Assembly (NCBI GenBank): GCA_023955335.1
Contig: JAGSGF010000023.1
Location: 1-44,335 of the forward strand
Length of the DNA stretch: 44,335 bases
Source of the DNA: Yoonia sp.
Lineage (GTDB): Bacteria > Pseudomonadota > Alphaproteobacteria > Rhodobacterales > Rhodobacteraceae
Direction: 5' to 3'
The notes under the pieces are model-generated. The model did not search any database. It saw only the letters and a program-made list of their open reading frames with translations, and had not been told where the DNA came from. A program made the translations under genes and the position numbers. This document shows, piece by piece, positions 25,439 through 33,298 of this stretch (position 1 is its first letter; each line of letters opens with the position of its first letter).

Positions 25439-26380
25439 ATGCCTGCAATGCCAATCAGTGGAAATGATCTTGCCCGTTTTTCGGGGCCTCAAACGTTCAT
25501 GCGCCTGCCAGAAGCAAGCAGCGCAGAGGGGCTTAACGTTGGCTTTATCGGGGTGCCGATGGATATTGGAACGAGTTGGCGATCTGGCACGCGGATGGGG
25601 CCAAAACAGCTGCGTGAACAGTCGGCTATGATCCGGCCTTATAACATCCAAACTGGGGCTGCTCCGTTTGATGCGTTGCACTGCGCCGATCTTGGTGATG
25701 TGCCGATAAATACGTTTAGCTTGAGTGAATCTATTCGTTTGATAACAGAAACTTATGACTCACACCTCATGTATGATTTTATTCCGATGGGGTTGGGCGG
25801 TGATCACACGATGTCCCTTCCGATTTTGCGGTCGATTGCCAAGAAACACGGGCCTGTCGCTTTGGTGCATGTTGATGCCCATGCCGACGTGAACGACGAG
25901 ATGTTTGGAGAGCGCGAAACTCATGGCACAGTGTTCCGCCGCGCGTATGAGGAAGGGTTGATCGTGCCCAACAAAGTCCACCAGATTGGACTGCGCGGCA
26001 CCGGCTATACGGCTGATGATTTTACGGAGGCTGCGGATTGGGGGTTTACCCAATACCTCGCCCCTAGTTTGTGGCATAAGTCATTGTCTCCATTGGCAAA
26101 AGACATCCGCCAACAGATCGGCGATACGCCCACATATATCACCTATGATATCGACAGCTTGGATCCCAGCTTTGCCCCTGGAACTGGCACGCCAGAGATT
26201 GGCGGGCTTACGACAATGCAGGCGATGGAACTGATCCGCGGGTTGCGCGGGCTGAATATCGTTGGCTGTGATTTGGTCGAGGTGTCACCGCCTTATGACC
26301 CGAGCGGGAACACCGCATTGACCGGCGCAAACCTGATGTTCGAATTGCTATCGATCCTGCCGGGGGTTCCGTACCGTTAG
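25439..26380 (+). CDS. Guanidinobutyrase-like ureohydrolase
   Basis: 313 residues. Same fold as its neighbour but clearly a different subgroup. The metal site is GGDHT with H123, VDAHADVND with D146, H148 and D150, and DIDSLDPSFAPGTGTPEIGGLTT. As I remember it, Pseudomonas GbuA shares the ATMMRLP-like start, the VPLDIGTSLRSGTRFGP region, IRPYN-TGAAPFDSL and WHKSLEPL, all of which have counterparts here (MRLPEASS, VPMDIGTSWRSGTRMGP, IRPYNIQTGAAPFDAL, WHKSLSPL). The predicted reaction is 4-guanidinobutyrate to 4-aminobutyrate plus urea. Ends the three-gene run; 45 bases follow before the DUF1499 gene. Confidence 0.83.
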   Translation: MPAMPISGNDLARFSGPQTFMRLPEASSAEGLNVGFIGVPMDIGTSWRSGTRMGPKQLREQSAMIRPYNIQTGAAPFDALHCADLGDVPINTFSLSESIRLITETYDSHLMYDFIPMGLGGDHTMSLPILRSIAKKHGPVALVHVDAHADVNDEMFGERETHGTVFRRAYEEGLIVPNKVHQIGLRGTGYTADDFTEAADWGFTQYLAPSLWHKSLSPLAKDIRQQIGDTPTYITYDIDSLDPSFAPGTGTPEIGGLTTMQAMELIRGLRGLNIVGCDLVEVSPPYDPSGNTALTGANLMFELLSILPGVPYR

Positions 26381-26425
26381 GGGGTAATTTCCAATCAATT
26401 ACTGGATAAGTTAAGGCAGAAACAA

Positions 26426-26836
26426 ATGAGGTTTTCAAAAATGGGTTATTTGGTTGCCGCGTTAACGGTTGTTGTGATGCTCGGGTTCTATGTGCGCCGC
26501 GCGCCTGTGCCGCTGATCCTCGACGTGCCGCGTGTCGAGGCTGATACCGCTACGTCCGGTGGCTTTACTGCCGTGCGTCCGTTTGACGGTGATGCAGAGG
26601 ATTTGATCGCGCGGATCATGCAGATCGCCTTAGCCACGCCGCGCACGCAAAAACTATCGGATAATCCATTACAGTTTGCGACCCGCAGCCGGGTCATTGG
26701 CTTTCCTGATGTGACTGCGGTTGACGTTCATGGTGGTGTTCTGATCATCCATGCGCATTCGGTGTATGGACAGTCTGATCTGGGCGTCAACAAAGCCCGC
26801 ATTTTAGATTGGTTAGACCGGCTTGGCCCGCTTTGA
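26426..26836 (+). CDS. DUF1499 domain protein
   Basis: 136 residues. One N-terminal membrane segment (MGYLVAALTVVVMLGFYV) then a periplasmic DUF1499 domain: FATRSRVIGFPDVTAVDV and the C-terminal SVYGQSDLGVNKARILDWL, which holds the family's S-D-x-G-x-N-x-x-R pattern. Function unknown. AAGG lies nine bases before ATG 26426; a second ATG at 26441 is possible. Same strand as the ureohydrolases and prfA, but probably a separate unit. Confidence 0.82.
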   Translation: MRFSKMGYLVAALTVVVMLGFYVRRAPVPLILDVPRVEADTATSGGFTAVRPFDGDAEDLIARIMQIALATPRTQKLSDNPLQFATRSRVIGFPDVTAVDVHGGVLIIHAHSVYGQSDLGVNKARILDWLDRLGPL

Positions 26837-26877
26837 TTGCTTGACCGTATGTTGGTTTTCGCGCACTGGTATGATCC

Positions 26878-27933
26878 ATGATTGCTCAAGATAAAATTGC
26901 CCAAATTATTGATCGGTTTCAGTTCCTGGAAGCCAAAATGGCCGAAGGGGTCTCTGGTGCAGAGATCGCCGCATTGGGCCGTGAATATGCCGAATTGCGT
27001 CCTGTTGTGGAGACTGTAACGGCCTATCAGGATTTGATTAATCAGGTCACTGAAGCAGAAGAGATGCTGGGCGATCCTGAGATGCGTGAATTGGCTGAAG
27101 CTGAATTACCTGACCTGAAGATAGCTGTCGCGGCGTCAGAACATGAGGTTCAGTTGGCGTTGTTGCCCAAGGATGCCGCCGATGGCCGCCCTGCATTGTT
27201 GGAAATTCGCCCCGGTACCGGAGGTGACGAGGCCGGCCTGTTTGCCGCTGATTTGCTGCGCATGTACCAGCGATATTCAGAAAAGAAGGGGTGGAAATTC
27301 GAGATACTGGAAGAAAGCCTATCCGAGCTTGGTGGCGTAAAAGAAGTCGTTGCCCGCATTGTCGGAGACGGCGTGTTTGCCCGCATGAAGTACGAATCAG
27401 GTGTTCACCGCGTGCAGCGGGTCCCCGAGACCGAAAGCGGGGGGCGTATTCACACCTCTGCTGCGACCGTTGCCGTGATGCCAGAGGCTGAGGATGTTGA
27501 TATTCAGATCAGCCCGAATGACCTGCGCATTGATACCATGCGCGCGTCCGGGTCCGGTGGTCAGCACGTCAACACAACCGACAGTGCGGTGCGTATTTTG
27601 CACATTCCCACAGGGATGATTGTTGTCAGCGCCGAGAAATCGCAGCACCGCAACCGCGTGATTGCGATGCAGGTTCTGAAAACCCGCTTGTTTGATCTGG
27701 AACGTCAGCGCGTTGATGGTGAACGGTCCGCAGACCGCAAGGCGCAGGTCGGAACCGGCGACAGGTCAGAACGGATTCGCACCTATAACTTCCCCCAAGG
27801 CCGCATGACCGATCACCGTATTAACCTGACGTTATACGCGTTGGGTCAGGTTATGCAGGGCGATTTGGATGAAATCATTGATGCGCTGCAAGCAGATGCG
27901 CAGGCCACATTGCTGGCCGAGATGGGCGCGTGA
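26878..27933 (+). CDS. prfA: Peptide chain release factor 1
   Basis: 351 residues. Recognises UAA and UAG stop codons and releases the peptide. The catalytic GGQ is at 227-229 in [18 protein letters not shown]. The stop-codon recognition region follows [27 protein letters not shown], and domain 1 is the N-terminal helical part. The UAA/UAG reader (RF1) is favoured over RF2 because there is no programmed frameshift site and the length suits RF1. Its last four bases (GTGA) overlap the prmC start. Confidence 0.95.
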   Translation: MIAQDKIAQIIDRFQFLEAKMAEGVSGAEIAALGREYAELRPVVETVTAYQDLINQVTEAEEMLGDPEMRELAEAELPDLKIAVAASEHEVQLALLPKDAADGRPALLEIRPGTGGDEAGLFAADLLRMYQRYSEKKGWKFEILEESLSELGGVKEVVARIVGDGVFARMKYESGVHRVQRVPETESGGRIHTSAATVAVMPEAEDVDIQISPNDLRIDTMRASGSGGQHVNTTDSAVRILHIPTGMIVVSAEKSQHRNRVIAMQVLKTRLFDLERQRVDGERSADRKAQVGTGDRSERIRTYNFPQGRMTDHRINLTLYALGQVMQGDLDEIIDALQADAQATLLAEMGA

Positions 27934-28796
27934 CCGACGAATTCACCGGATCGGTTTTGGTTCTGAATGCGACCCGTTTGCTGAAATCTGCAGGCGTTCC
28001 CGATGCAGCCCGTGATGCCCGCCGCCTATTTTCCCATGTGATGGGCGTAGATTCCAGCAGATTGACCCTGACACTACCAGAGCCGGTTACCGCCGAAGAT
28101 GCCGGAGTGTTCGCAGCCCTCATCGCCCGTCGCCAAAACAGAGAGCCCGTGTCGCACCTCACTGGTAACCGTGCGTTTTATGGCCGCGACTTTGCTGTCA
28201 CGCCTGCCGTGTTGGACCCGCGCCCTGAAACTGAAACCTTGATCGAGGTCGCTTTGCGATCGCACTTTACCAAGATGATTGATCTGGGAACCGGATCGGG
28301 CTGTATCTTGGTCACATTGCTGGCAGAGGTCCCGCGCGGGCTGGGTGTGGGGGTTGATCTTAGTCCCACCGCACTGGCTATAGCTGCGCATAATGCCCAG
28401 ACCCACGGTGTCGCGGATCGCGCTTCATTTCACTGCGCTGATTGGTTGGATGGGATCAGCGGTCCCTTTGATCTGATCGTTGCCAACCCACCTTATATCG
28501 CGTTGGACGAGATGGCCGCGCTTAGCCCCGAGGTGGTTCAGTTTGAACCGCAGATGGCCTTAACGGACTATGCCGATGGGCTGACCCATTACCGGCAGAT
28601 CGTGACCCAAGCGGTTCCGCTTTTGTTGCCTGATGGCCGGTTGATCGTTGAAATCGGCCCCACGCAGGGCGAGGCCGTGTCCCAGATGATGACACAGGCG
28701 GGCTTGTGTCATGTTACGGTTATTTCCGATCTGGATGGTCGCGACCGTGTTGTCAGCGCCCAGTTGCCAGGTTTCACGCCTGAAAAGCGCGGATAA
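27930..28796 (+). CDS. prmC: Release factor glutamine methyltransferase
   Basis: 288 residues. Methylates the Gln of the GGQ motif in RF1/RF2. Seen: N-terminal helical domain ending in [25 protein letters not shown]-binding [12 protein letters not shown] at 117-128, and the substrate-binding NPPY at 186-189. GTG start overlapping the prfA TGA by four bases; the pair is co-translated, and the enzyme modifies its neighbour's product. Confidence 0.95.
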   Translation: MTDEFTGSVLVLNATRLLKSAGVPDAARDARRLFSHVMGVDSSRLTLTLPEPVTAEDAGVFAALIARRQNREPVSHLTGNRAFYGRDFAVTPAVLDPRPETETLIEVALRSHFTKMIDLGTGSGCILVTLLAEVPRGLGVGVDLSPTALAIAAHNAQTHGVADRASFHCADWLDGISGPFDLIVANPPYIALDEMAALSPEVVQFEPQMALTDYADGLTHYRQIVTQAVPLLLPDGRLIVEIGPTQGEAVSQMMTQAGLCHVTVISDLDGRDRVVSAQLPGFTPEKRG

Positions 28797-29003
28797 TGGC
28801 TTATTTTCATGTATTTTTGTAATTTGTGCTTGCCCTGTACGCGCCGCAGTTGGTATTGTCTTGTCATCGGACGGTTGAACCGCAGATTTATATGTTCCGT
28901 CGATAGTCGCCATAACATCGCAAGGTCTCGGATATCCGCCAGCTGTTGGCGCTGAGAAACCTAAGCGCAAAGCAAAAGCCTAGAGCTTGACGAAAGCATT
29001 TTC

Positions 29004-29561
29004 ATGAGATCAACGAAGTCACGGTCACGCGGCAACAAAAACCGCAGCAACAACCGACCTTCGGGCGGGAGCATCATTAATCGGGTGTTCGACAGCTCTG
29101 GTCCTGATGGCAAAGTGCGCGGCACGCCGCAGCAGATCATCGAGAAATACAATCAACTTCACCGTGACGGCGTCTTGTCCGGCGACCGTGTGGATGCCGA
29201 AAACTTTGCCCAGCACGCCGAGCATTACACGCGGCTGTTGGCCGAAGCCCAACGCGAAGTCGACAGTAAGCGCGAAGAGCAAGAGGCGCAGAACCGTGAG
29301 CGTCAAGTAGAGCGTGACCGCGAACGCCAAGATCGCCTGAAAGCCCAAGAGGCCGCTGCAAACGATCCATCGACGGCCGAACAGCCAGAGATTGCAGAGA
29401 GTGGACGGGCTGATGCCGGACCTTCGGACGCTGGACCCACCGATTCTGGACTTGTCGAGACCCCAGAAGCGAAGGACGCAGAACCGCCCAAGCAGGTGCG
29501 TAAACCGCGGCAGCGCAAACCGCGCCCGCCGGTCGTGACCGCGCCAGAGGTTGCCGAGTAA
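29004..29561 (+). CDS. DUF4167 domain protein
   Basis: 185 residues, highly charged. The N-terminal 30 residues are rich in Arg, Asn and Ser (RSTKSRSRGNKNRSNNRPSG), like nucleic-acid-binding tails. Residues 25-80 form the conserved DUF4167 block: VFDSSGPDGKVRGTPQQIIEKYNQLHRDGVLSGDRVDAENFAQHAEHYTRLL. Then comes a Glu/Arg coiled coil (about 83-115) and a Pro/Asp-rich tail. The family is restricted to alphaproteobacteria as far as I know, and its function is not established. A 207-base gap precedes it and an intrinsic terminator follows, so it is its own transcription unit. Confidence 0.85.
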   Translation: MRSTKSRSRGNKNRSNNRPSGGSIINRVFDSSGPDGKVRGTPQQIIEKYNQLHRDGVLSGDRVDAENFAQHAEHYTRLLAEAQREVDSKREEQEAQNRERQVERDRERQDRLKAQEAAANDPSTAEQPEIAESGRADAGPSDAGPTDSGLVETPEAKDAEPPKQVRKPRQRKPRPPVVTAPEVAE

Positions 29562-29565
29562 TTAT

Positions 29566-29593
29566 AAAAACCCGTCGCATCGCGGCGGGTTTT
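29566..29593 (+). terminator. Intrinsic terminator after the DUF4167 gene
   Basis: ACCCGTCGC (29570-29578) pairs with GCGGCGGGT (29582-29590), nine base pairs with one G-T, loop ATC, preceded by AAAA and followed by TTT. It begins five bases after the stop codon. Confidence 0.85.
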
Positions 29594-29614
29594 GCATTTG
29601 AAGGGTCGAAGCCG

Positions 29615-30223
29615 ATGACTGCAGCTGAATTTTGGAACAACATGGCAGACCGCTATGCCGCGCGTCCCGTCGGTGATGAAGCATCGTATGAGGCGACCTT
29701 GGCGGTGACGCGGTCCTATCTAACCCCCTCGTCACACGTCTTGGAAATCGGGTGTGGCACCGGATCAACTGCGCTGCGTCTTATGCCGGATGTGGGCCAA
29801 TTTCACGGGACCGATTTTGCAGATAAGATGATCGCCATTGCGGCTGCAAAAACCAGTGGTGAGCATGTAACATTCTCTGTTTCCAGTGCGGACGCTGGTC
29901 CCGATGGTCCGTTTGATATGGTGATTGCATTCAATCTTTTGCACCTGCTGGATGACGTGCCGAGGACATTGGCCCGCGTATCTGCGCAGTTGAAACCTGG
30001 TGGTGTGTTCCTGTCAAAAAGCGCGGTTCTGGGCGAGGGTGCCTATCATCTTGCCCGCATCCCGATTGCAGTGATGCGTTTGTTGGGCAAAGCTCCTTAC
30101 GTGAAATTTATGAACCGCGCGACGTTGGGCCAGATGATAACTGATGCAGGGCTGATAATTGAAGATGCCCGTCAGTTGCCTGAAGGCAGTCGTAACCGAT
30201 TTATTGTCGCCCGCAAACCTTAG
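29615..30223 (+). CDS. Class I SAM-dependent methyltransferase
   Basis: 202 residues. The SAM motif [15 protein letters not shown] is near residue 46, [12 protein letters not shown] near 68 and [16 protein letters not shown] near 103, a Methyltransf_11/25-type fold. The C-terminal part ([17 protein letters not shown]) could contact a membrane or lipid substrate. The substrate cannot be read from the sequence; UbiE-like relatives are possible. AAGGG precedes the ATG. Tail-to-tail with rsmA by a 4-base overlap. Confidence 0.8.
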   Translation: MTAAEFWNNMADRYAARPVGDEASYEATLAVTRSYLTPSSHVLEIGCGTGSTALRLMPDVGQFHGTDFADKMIAIAAAKTSGEHVTFSVSSADAGPDGPFDMVIAFNLLHLLDDVPRTLARVSAQLKPGGVFLSKSAVLGEGAYHLARIPIAVMRLLGKAPYVKFMNRATLGQMITDAGLIIEDARQLPEGSRNRFIVARKP

Positions 30224-31056
30224 GCGTCGAATGCGCGGGCCAAGGCGCAGAACTCTTCTAGACTAAGTTGTTCGGCCCGCTCTGTCGGTTTTATGCCTGC
30301 GATTTTCAAATATTCTTCGGCATCTGGTGACAGAGATTTTAGCGCAGATCGCAACATTTTACGTCGTTGATTGAATGCGGCTGCCACAACACGGTTCAGC
30401 GTCGCGGGGTTTGCTTCAAACCGTGGCGCAGGCAGAGCACGCAGATGCACAACGGCTGATGATACCTTTGGCGGCGGCGAAAATGCCTCTGGTGGAAGGT
30501 CCATCACGATGCTTGGATCGGACCGCCATTGCGCCAAAAGCGCCAAGCGACCATACGCCTTGGTCCCGGGTTGCGCCACAATGCGTTGCGCCACTTCGCG
30601 TTGGAACATCAATGTAAGGCTGTCCCAGAACGGAGGCCATTCAGGTGGGGTCAACCAGCGAACCAGCAATTCAGTGCCGACATTATAGGGCAGGTTTGCC
30701 GCTACTTTGATCGGCGGCGTCAGATGCACGAGGGGGTTCACATCAAGCGCATCCCCATTGATCGCTTGCAATCGTCCGGGATAGGCCGCTGCGATTTCGG
30801 CCAAAACGGGCATGCAGCGCGGGTCTTTTTCGATGGCCAGCACGCGACGTGCGCCTTCTGCCAACAATCCGCGCGTCAGCCCTCCCGGTCCGGGTCCAAT
30901 CTCAAGCACATCCGCGCCCGTCAAATCTCCTGCCAACCGCGCGATTTTGGCGGTCAGGTTCAGATCGAGTAAAAAGTTTTGCCCAAGCGATTTTTTGGCC
31001 GCCAGATCATGGGTCGCAATGACGTCGCGCAGCGGAGGGAGGTTGTCGATCGTCAT
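30220..31056 (-). CDS. rsmA: 16S rRNA (adenine1518/1519-N6)-dimethyltransferase
   Basis: 278 residues. KsgA/RsmA dimethylates two adjacent adenines in helix 45 of 16S rRNA. Seen: [13 protein letters not shown] near residue 21, SAM motif [12 protein letters not shown] near 51, the catalytic [11 protein letters not shown] at 121-131 and the C-terminal [12 protein letters not shown] block. Last gene of the lptF-to-rsmA run, 45 bases after pdxA. Convergent with the methyltransferase gene. Confidence 0.95.
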   Translation of the reverse strand: MTIDNLPPLRDVIATHDLAAKKSLGQNFLLDLNLTAKIARLAGDLTGADVLEIGPGPGGLTRGLLAEGARRVLAIEKDPRCMPVLAEIAAAYPGRLQAINGDALDVNPLVHLTPPIKVAANLPYNVGTELLVRWLTPPEWPPFWDSLTLMFQREVAQRIVAQPGTKAYGRLALLAQWRSDPSIVMDLPPEAFSPPPKVSSAVVHLRALPAPRFEANPATLNRVVAAAFNQRRKMLRSALKSLSPDAEEYLKIAGIKPTERAEQLSLEEFCALARAFDA

Positions 31057-31101
31057 GATTTTTTCCGAGCCAAAATATGTCCGCCGGAGGCTCCGTCAGA
31101 C

Positions 31102-32079
31102 TTAAACATTACGTCCATCCGCCATTGTGCGCGCCATTCGCAAAGCAGCGATCATCGACGTCGTATCGGCCATATCCCGCCCTGCGATATCAAACGCGGT
31201 GCCGTGATCGGGTGACGTGCGCACAAACGGCAGGCCCAGTGTGACGTTCACACCGCCGGAAAAATCGAGCGTCTTTATCGGAATTAAGGCTTGGTCGTGA
31301 TACATGCACACCGCAACATCATATGATTTGCGCGCAGCGGCGTGGAACATTGTGTCAGCTGACATCGGACCCGTGATGTCCATGCCTTGCGCACGCAGCG
31401 CGTCCAGCACAGGTGTGATCATCTCAATCTCCTCGCCGCCCATATTGCCGTTTTCGCCTGCATGCGGGTTAAGACCAGCGACGGCAATCCGTGGTGATGA
31501 CAGCCCAAAATCCCGCCGCATAGCGGCATGTGTGATTAAGATCGTATCTGTGAGCAGGCTTGCCGTTAGGTGGGTGGCCACGTCAGCTAGCGGGATGTGG
31601 ATCGTGGTCGGTACAACGCGCAGCATGTCGGACGCGAGCATCATCACCACGCGGTCTGCGCCAGCCAATGCGGCCAAATACTCCGTGTGCCCCGGATAGG
31701 CGAAATCGGCCCCGTCGATCAGCGCTGCTTTATGAATTGGCGCTGTGCAGATCCCGTCTGCCAAGTCCAGTTGCACCAGATCAACGGCTTCGGCGATGGA
31801 TGCAATCACACCCTGCGCATGTGTAGGATCCGGCACACCTGCAACGGCATTGCTACCAAAGTCGCGGGCCAAGACGGGTAGGGCGTGTGCAGATACCAGT
31901 GCCGCATCTGAAGCGTCACTGATTACCTGGAATTGGGCCGCTTTGGGCAAATGCCTTGGATCGCCGATCCAGACAAATGTGTCTTCATCCTTCAGGGCCA
32001 CCCATGCCCTATAGGCGATTTCAGGACCGATGCCTGCGGGTTCTCCACAGCTGATGGCGATGGGTTTACGTGCGATCAT
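31102..32079 (-). CDS. pdxA: 4-hydroxythreonine-4-phosphate dehydrogenase
   Basis: 325 residues. NAD-dependent step of pyridoxal phosphate synthesis by the DXP pathway. Seen: ISCGEPAGIGPEIAYRA at the start, the APIHKAAL segment, YPGHTEYLA near residue 150, ITHAAMRRDFG, and AVAGLNPHAGENGNMG with YHDQALIPIK, together giving the metal-binding histidines. ATG 32079 overlaps the surA stop in an ATGA, so translation is coupled. The pairing of pdxA with surA and rsmA is widespread in proteobacteria. Confidence 0.94.
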   Translation of the reverse strand: MIARKPIAISCGEPAGIGPEIAYRAWVALKDEDTFVWIGDPRHLPKAAQFQVISDASDAALVSAHALPVLARDFGSNAVAGVPDPTHAQGVIASIAEAVDLVQLDLADGICTAPIHKAALIDGADFAYPGHTEYLAALAGADRVVMMLASDMLRVVPTTIHIPLADVATHLTASLLTDTILITHAAMRRDFGLSSPRIAVAGLNPHAGENGNMGGEEIEMITPVLDALRAQGMDITGPMSADTMFHAAARKSYDVAVCMYHDQALIPIKTLDFSGGVNVTLGLPFVRTSPDHGTAFDIAGRDMADTTSMIAALRMARTMADGRNV

Positions 32080-33278
32080 CGGGTTGTGATGGTCGCCGAT
32101 GATCGCAGGTCTTCTAACAAAGCATCTGCAAAACCTGCTAGCCGTTGGCTTCGCAGTCGGGCGCGCACGGCCTCTGGGTTGACGCCTTCGGTCGCCGCGT
32201 TTGTCCGGCCACAAAGCATCAGGAACATCAGTGTCTGGCCGTTGCTCCGTGTGAGGTTGTAAGACGCCTCGTCAGTATCCAAACGCGCCAGCTCAATGGC
32301 CACATCTTGGGGGATGTCCGCTGGCGCAAGGCTTTGGCGTTCCAGAACGTCCTGCGGCAATCCTTTCGCTTGGCCGTAAAGATCGTCGCAGGTGTCGACG
32401 CTATCGGCCAATTTTTGGGCAGCGCGTAGGCCACTGTCGGATTGACCGCCTGCCAGATAGAATGTCGCGTAGTCGATGGCCGTTGGTGCCAAAGATGCCG
32501 CTTGAACTTCGCGGATTGCACGCATCTGGAATAGGGCCACGCCGTTTTCGATGGGCAATGGTGCCGTCACTTCACCCGGTGACAGGCCAAGGATGAGGCT
32601 TTGCAGTTGTGCCGGATAGTTGGTGATCGGCAACCACCCCAAGCGCCCGCCATTGCCCTTGCTCGGCAGCGCAGAAACGCGGCGTGCTTGTGCCTCGAAT
32701 GCTGATGTAGACCGCAGCTGGCTGATCCGCTGTGCGGTGGCCATGGCTTGGGCTGCCTGTGGTGGTGGCGCTGCAATGATGATTTCAGACAACAAGACTT
32801 CGATAGCAGAACCACCTGACCCGGTTTGCGCAATTGCGCGGTTCACGTCGGCGTCTGTGATCGTCACCTGTGATCCAAATCGGTTGCGCACGTAATCGCG
32901 CCAGCTCACACCGATACGCACGAAATCACGGAGTGTTTCCTCAGATACGCCATTGGCGCCAAGGAGTTGCAAGAATTGATCAAGCTCCAGATTGGCACGA
33001 CCTGCAAATTCGCCCATCGCGGTGCGCAGGCTTTCGTCGGTCATACGCAGACCTGCACGGGCAAGCGCGCCTTCTTTCAGGCGGTCTTCAATCAGCGCGT
33101 CGCGTGCGACTTCGTCCAAATCACCAGAGGTCCGAAAGACTTCGAGCATCCGTTTGCGTTGGTCTAGCTCGAACCCTGTAATCGCGCGGTCGTTGACCGT
33201 GATTACCGGTTGGAACGTCCCTTGGGCTATGGTCTGCGACCCCAGTATCAGGGTCAAAGCGAGAATGAAAAAGCGCAT
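32076..33278 (-). CDS. surA: Periplasmic peptidyl-prolyl isomerase/chaperone SurA
   Basis: 400 residues. Chaperone that guides unfolded outer-membrane proteins, including LptD, to BAM. A signal peptide (RFFILALTLILGSQTIA) is followed by VITVNDRAITGFELDQRKRM, the usual SurA start, and one parvulin domain with ARRVSALPSKGNGGRLGWLP and PIENGVALFQM. One parvulin domain rather than two is usual in this group. Two starts compete: ATG 33302 overlaps the lptD stop in an ATGA, whereas ATG 33278 has AGAGG eight bases upstream. The latter gives a better signal peptide and is chosen. Confidence 0.9.
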   Translation of the reverse strand: MRFFILALTLILGSQTIAQGTFQPVITVNDRAITGFELDQRKRMLEVFRTSGDLDEVARDALIEDRLKEGALARAGLRMTDESLRTAMGEFAGRANLELDQFLQLLGANGVSEETLRDFVRIGVSWRDYVRNRFGSQVTITDADVNRAIAQTGSGGSAIEVLLSEIIIAAPPPQAAQAMATAQRISQLRSTSAFEAQARRVSALPSKGNGGRLGWLPITNYPAQLQSLILGLSPGEVTAPLPIENGVALFQMRAIREVQAASLAPTAIDYATFYLAGGQSDSGLRAAQKLADSVDTCDDLYGQAKGLPQDVLERQSLAPADIPQDVAIELARLDTDEASYNLTRSNGQTLMFLMLCGRTNAATEGVNPEAVRARLRSQRLAGFADALLEDLRSSATITTR

Positions 33279-33298
33279 TGGTCTGCCTCTTGTCTTGG

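Noticed and set aside
24470-26380. Tandem duplication of one ureohydrolase gene
   Set aside because: The two proteins share metal motifs but differ in most other segments and belong to different subgroups, so they are not recent copies.
28809-28955. 48-codon plus-strand frame in the gap before the DUF4167 gene, cysteine-rich
   Set aside because: No ribosome site before the ATG, and the Cys/Arg/Trp/Ser-rich content looks like non-coding translation.
30371-30972. Overlapping plus-strand frames opposite rsmA
   Set aside because: Low-complexity Arg/Gly/Pro translation; rsmA is certain on the other strand.
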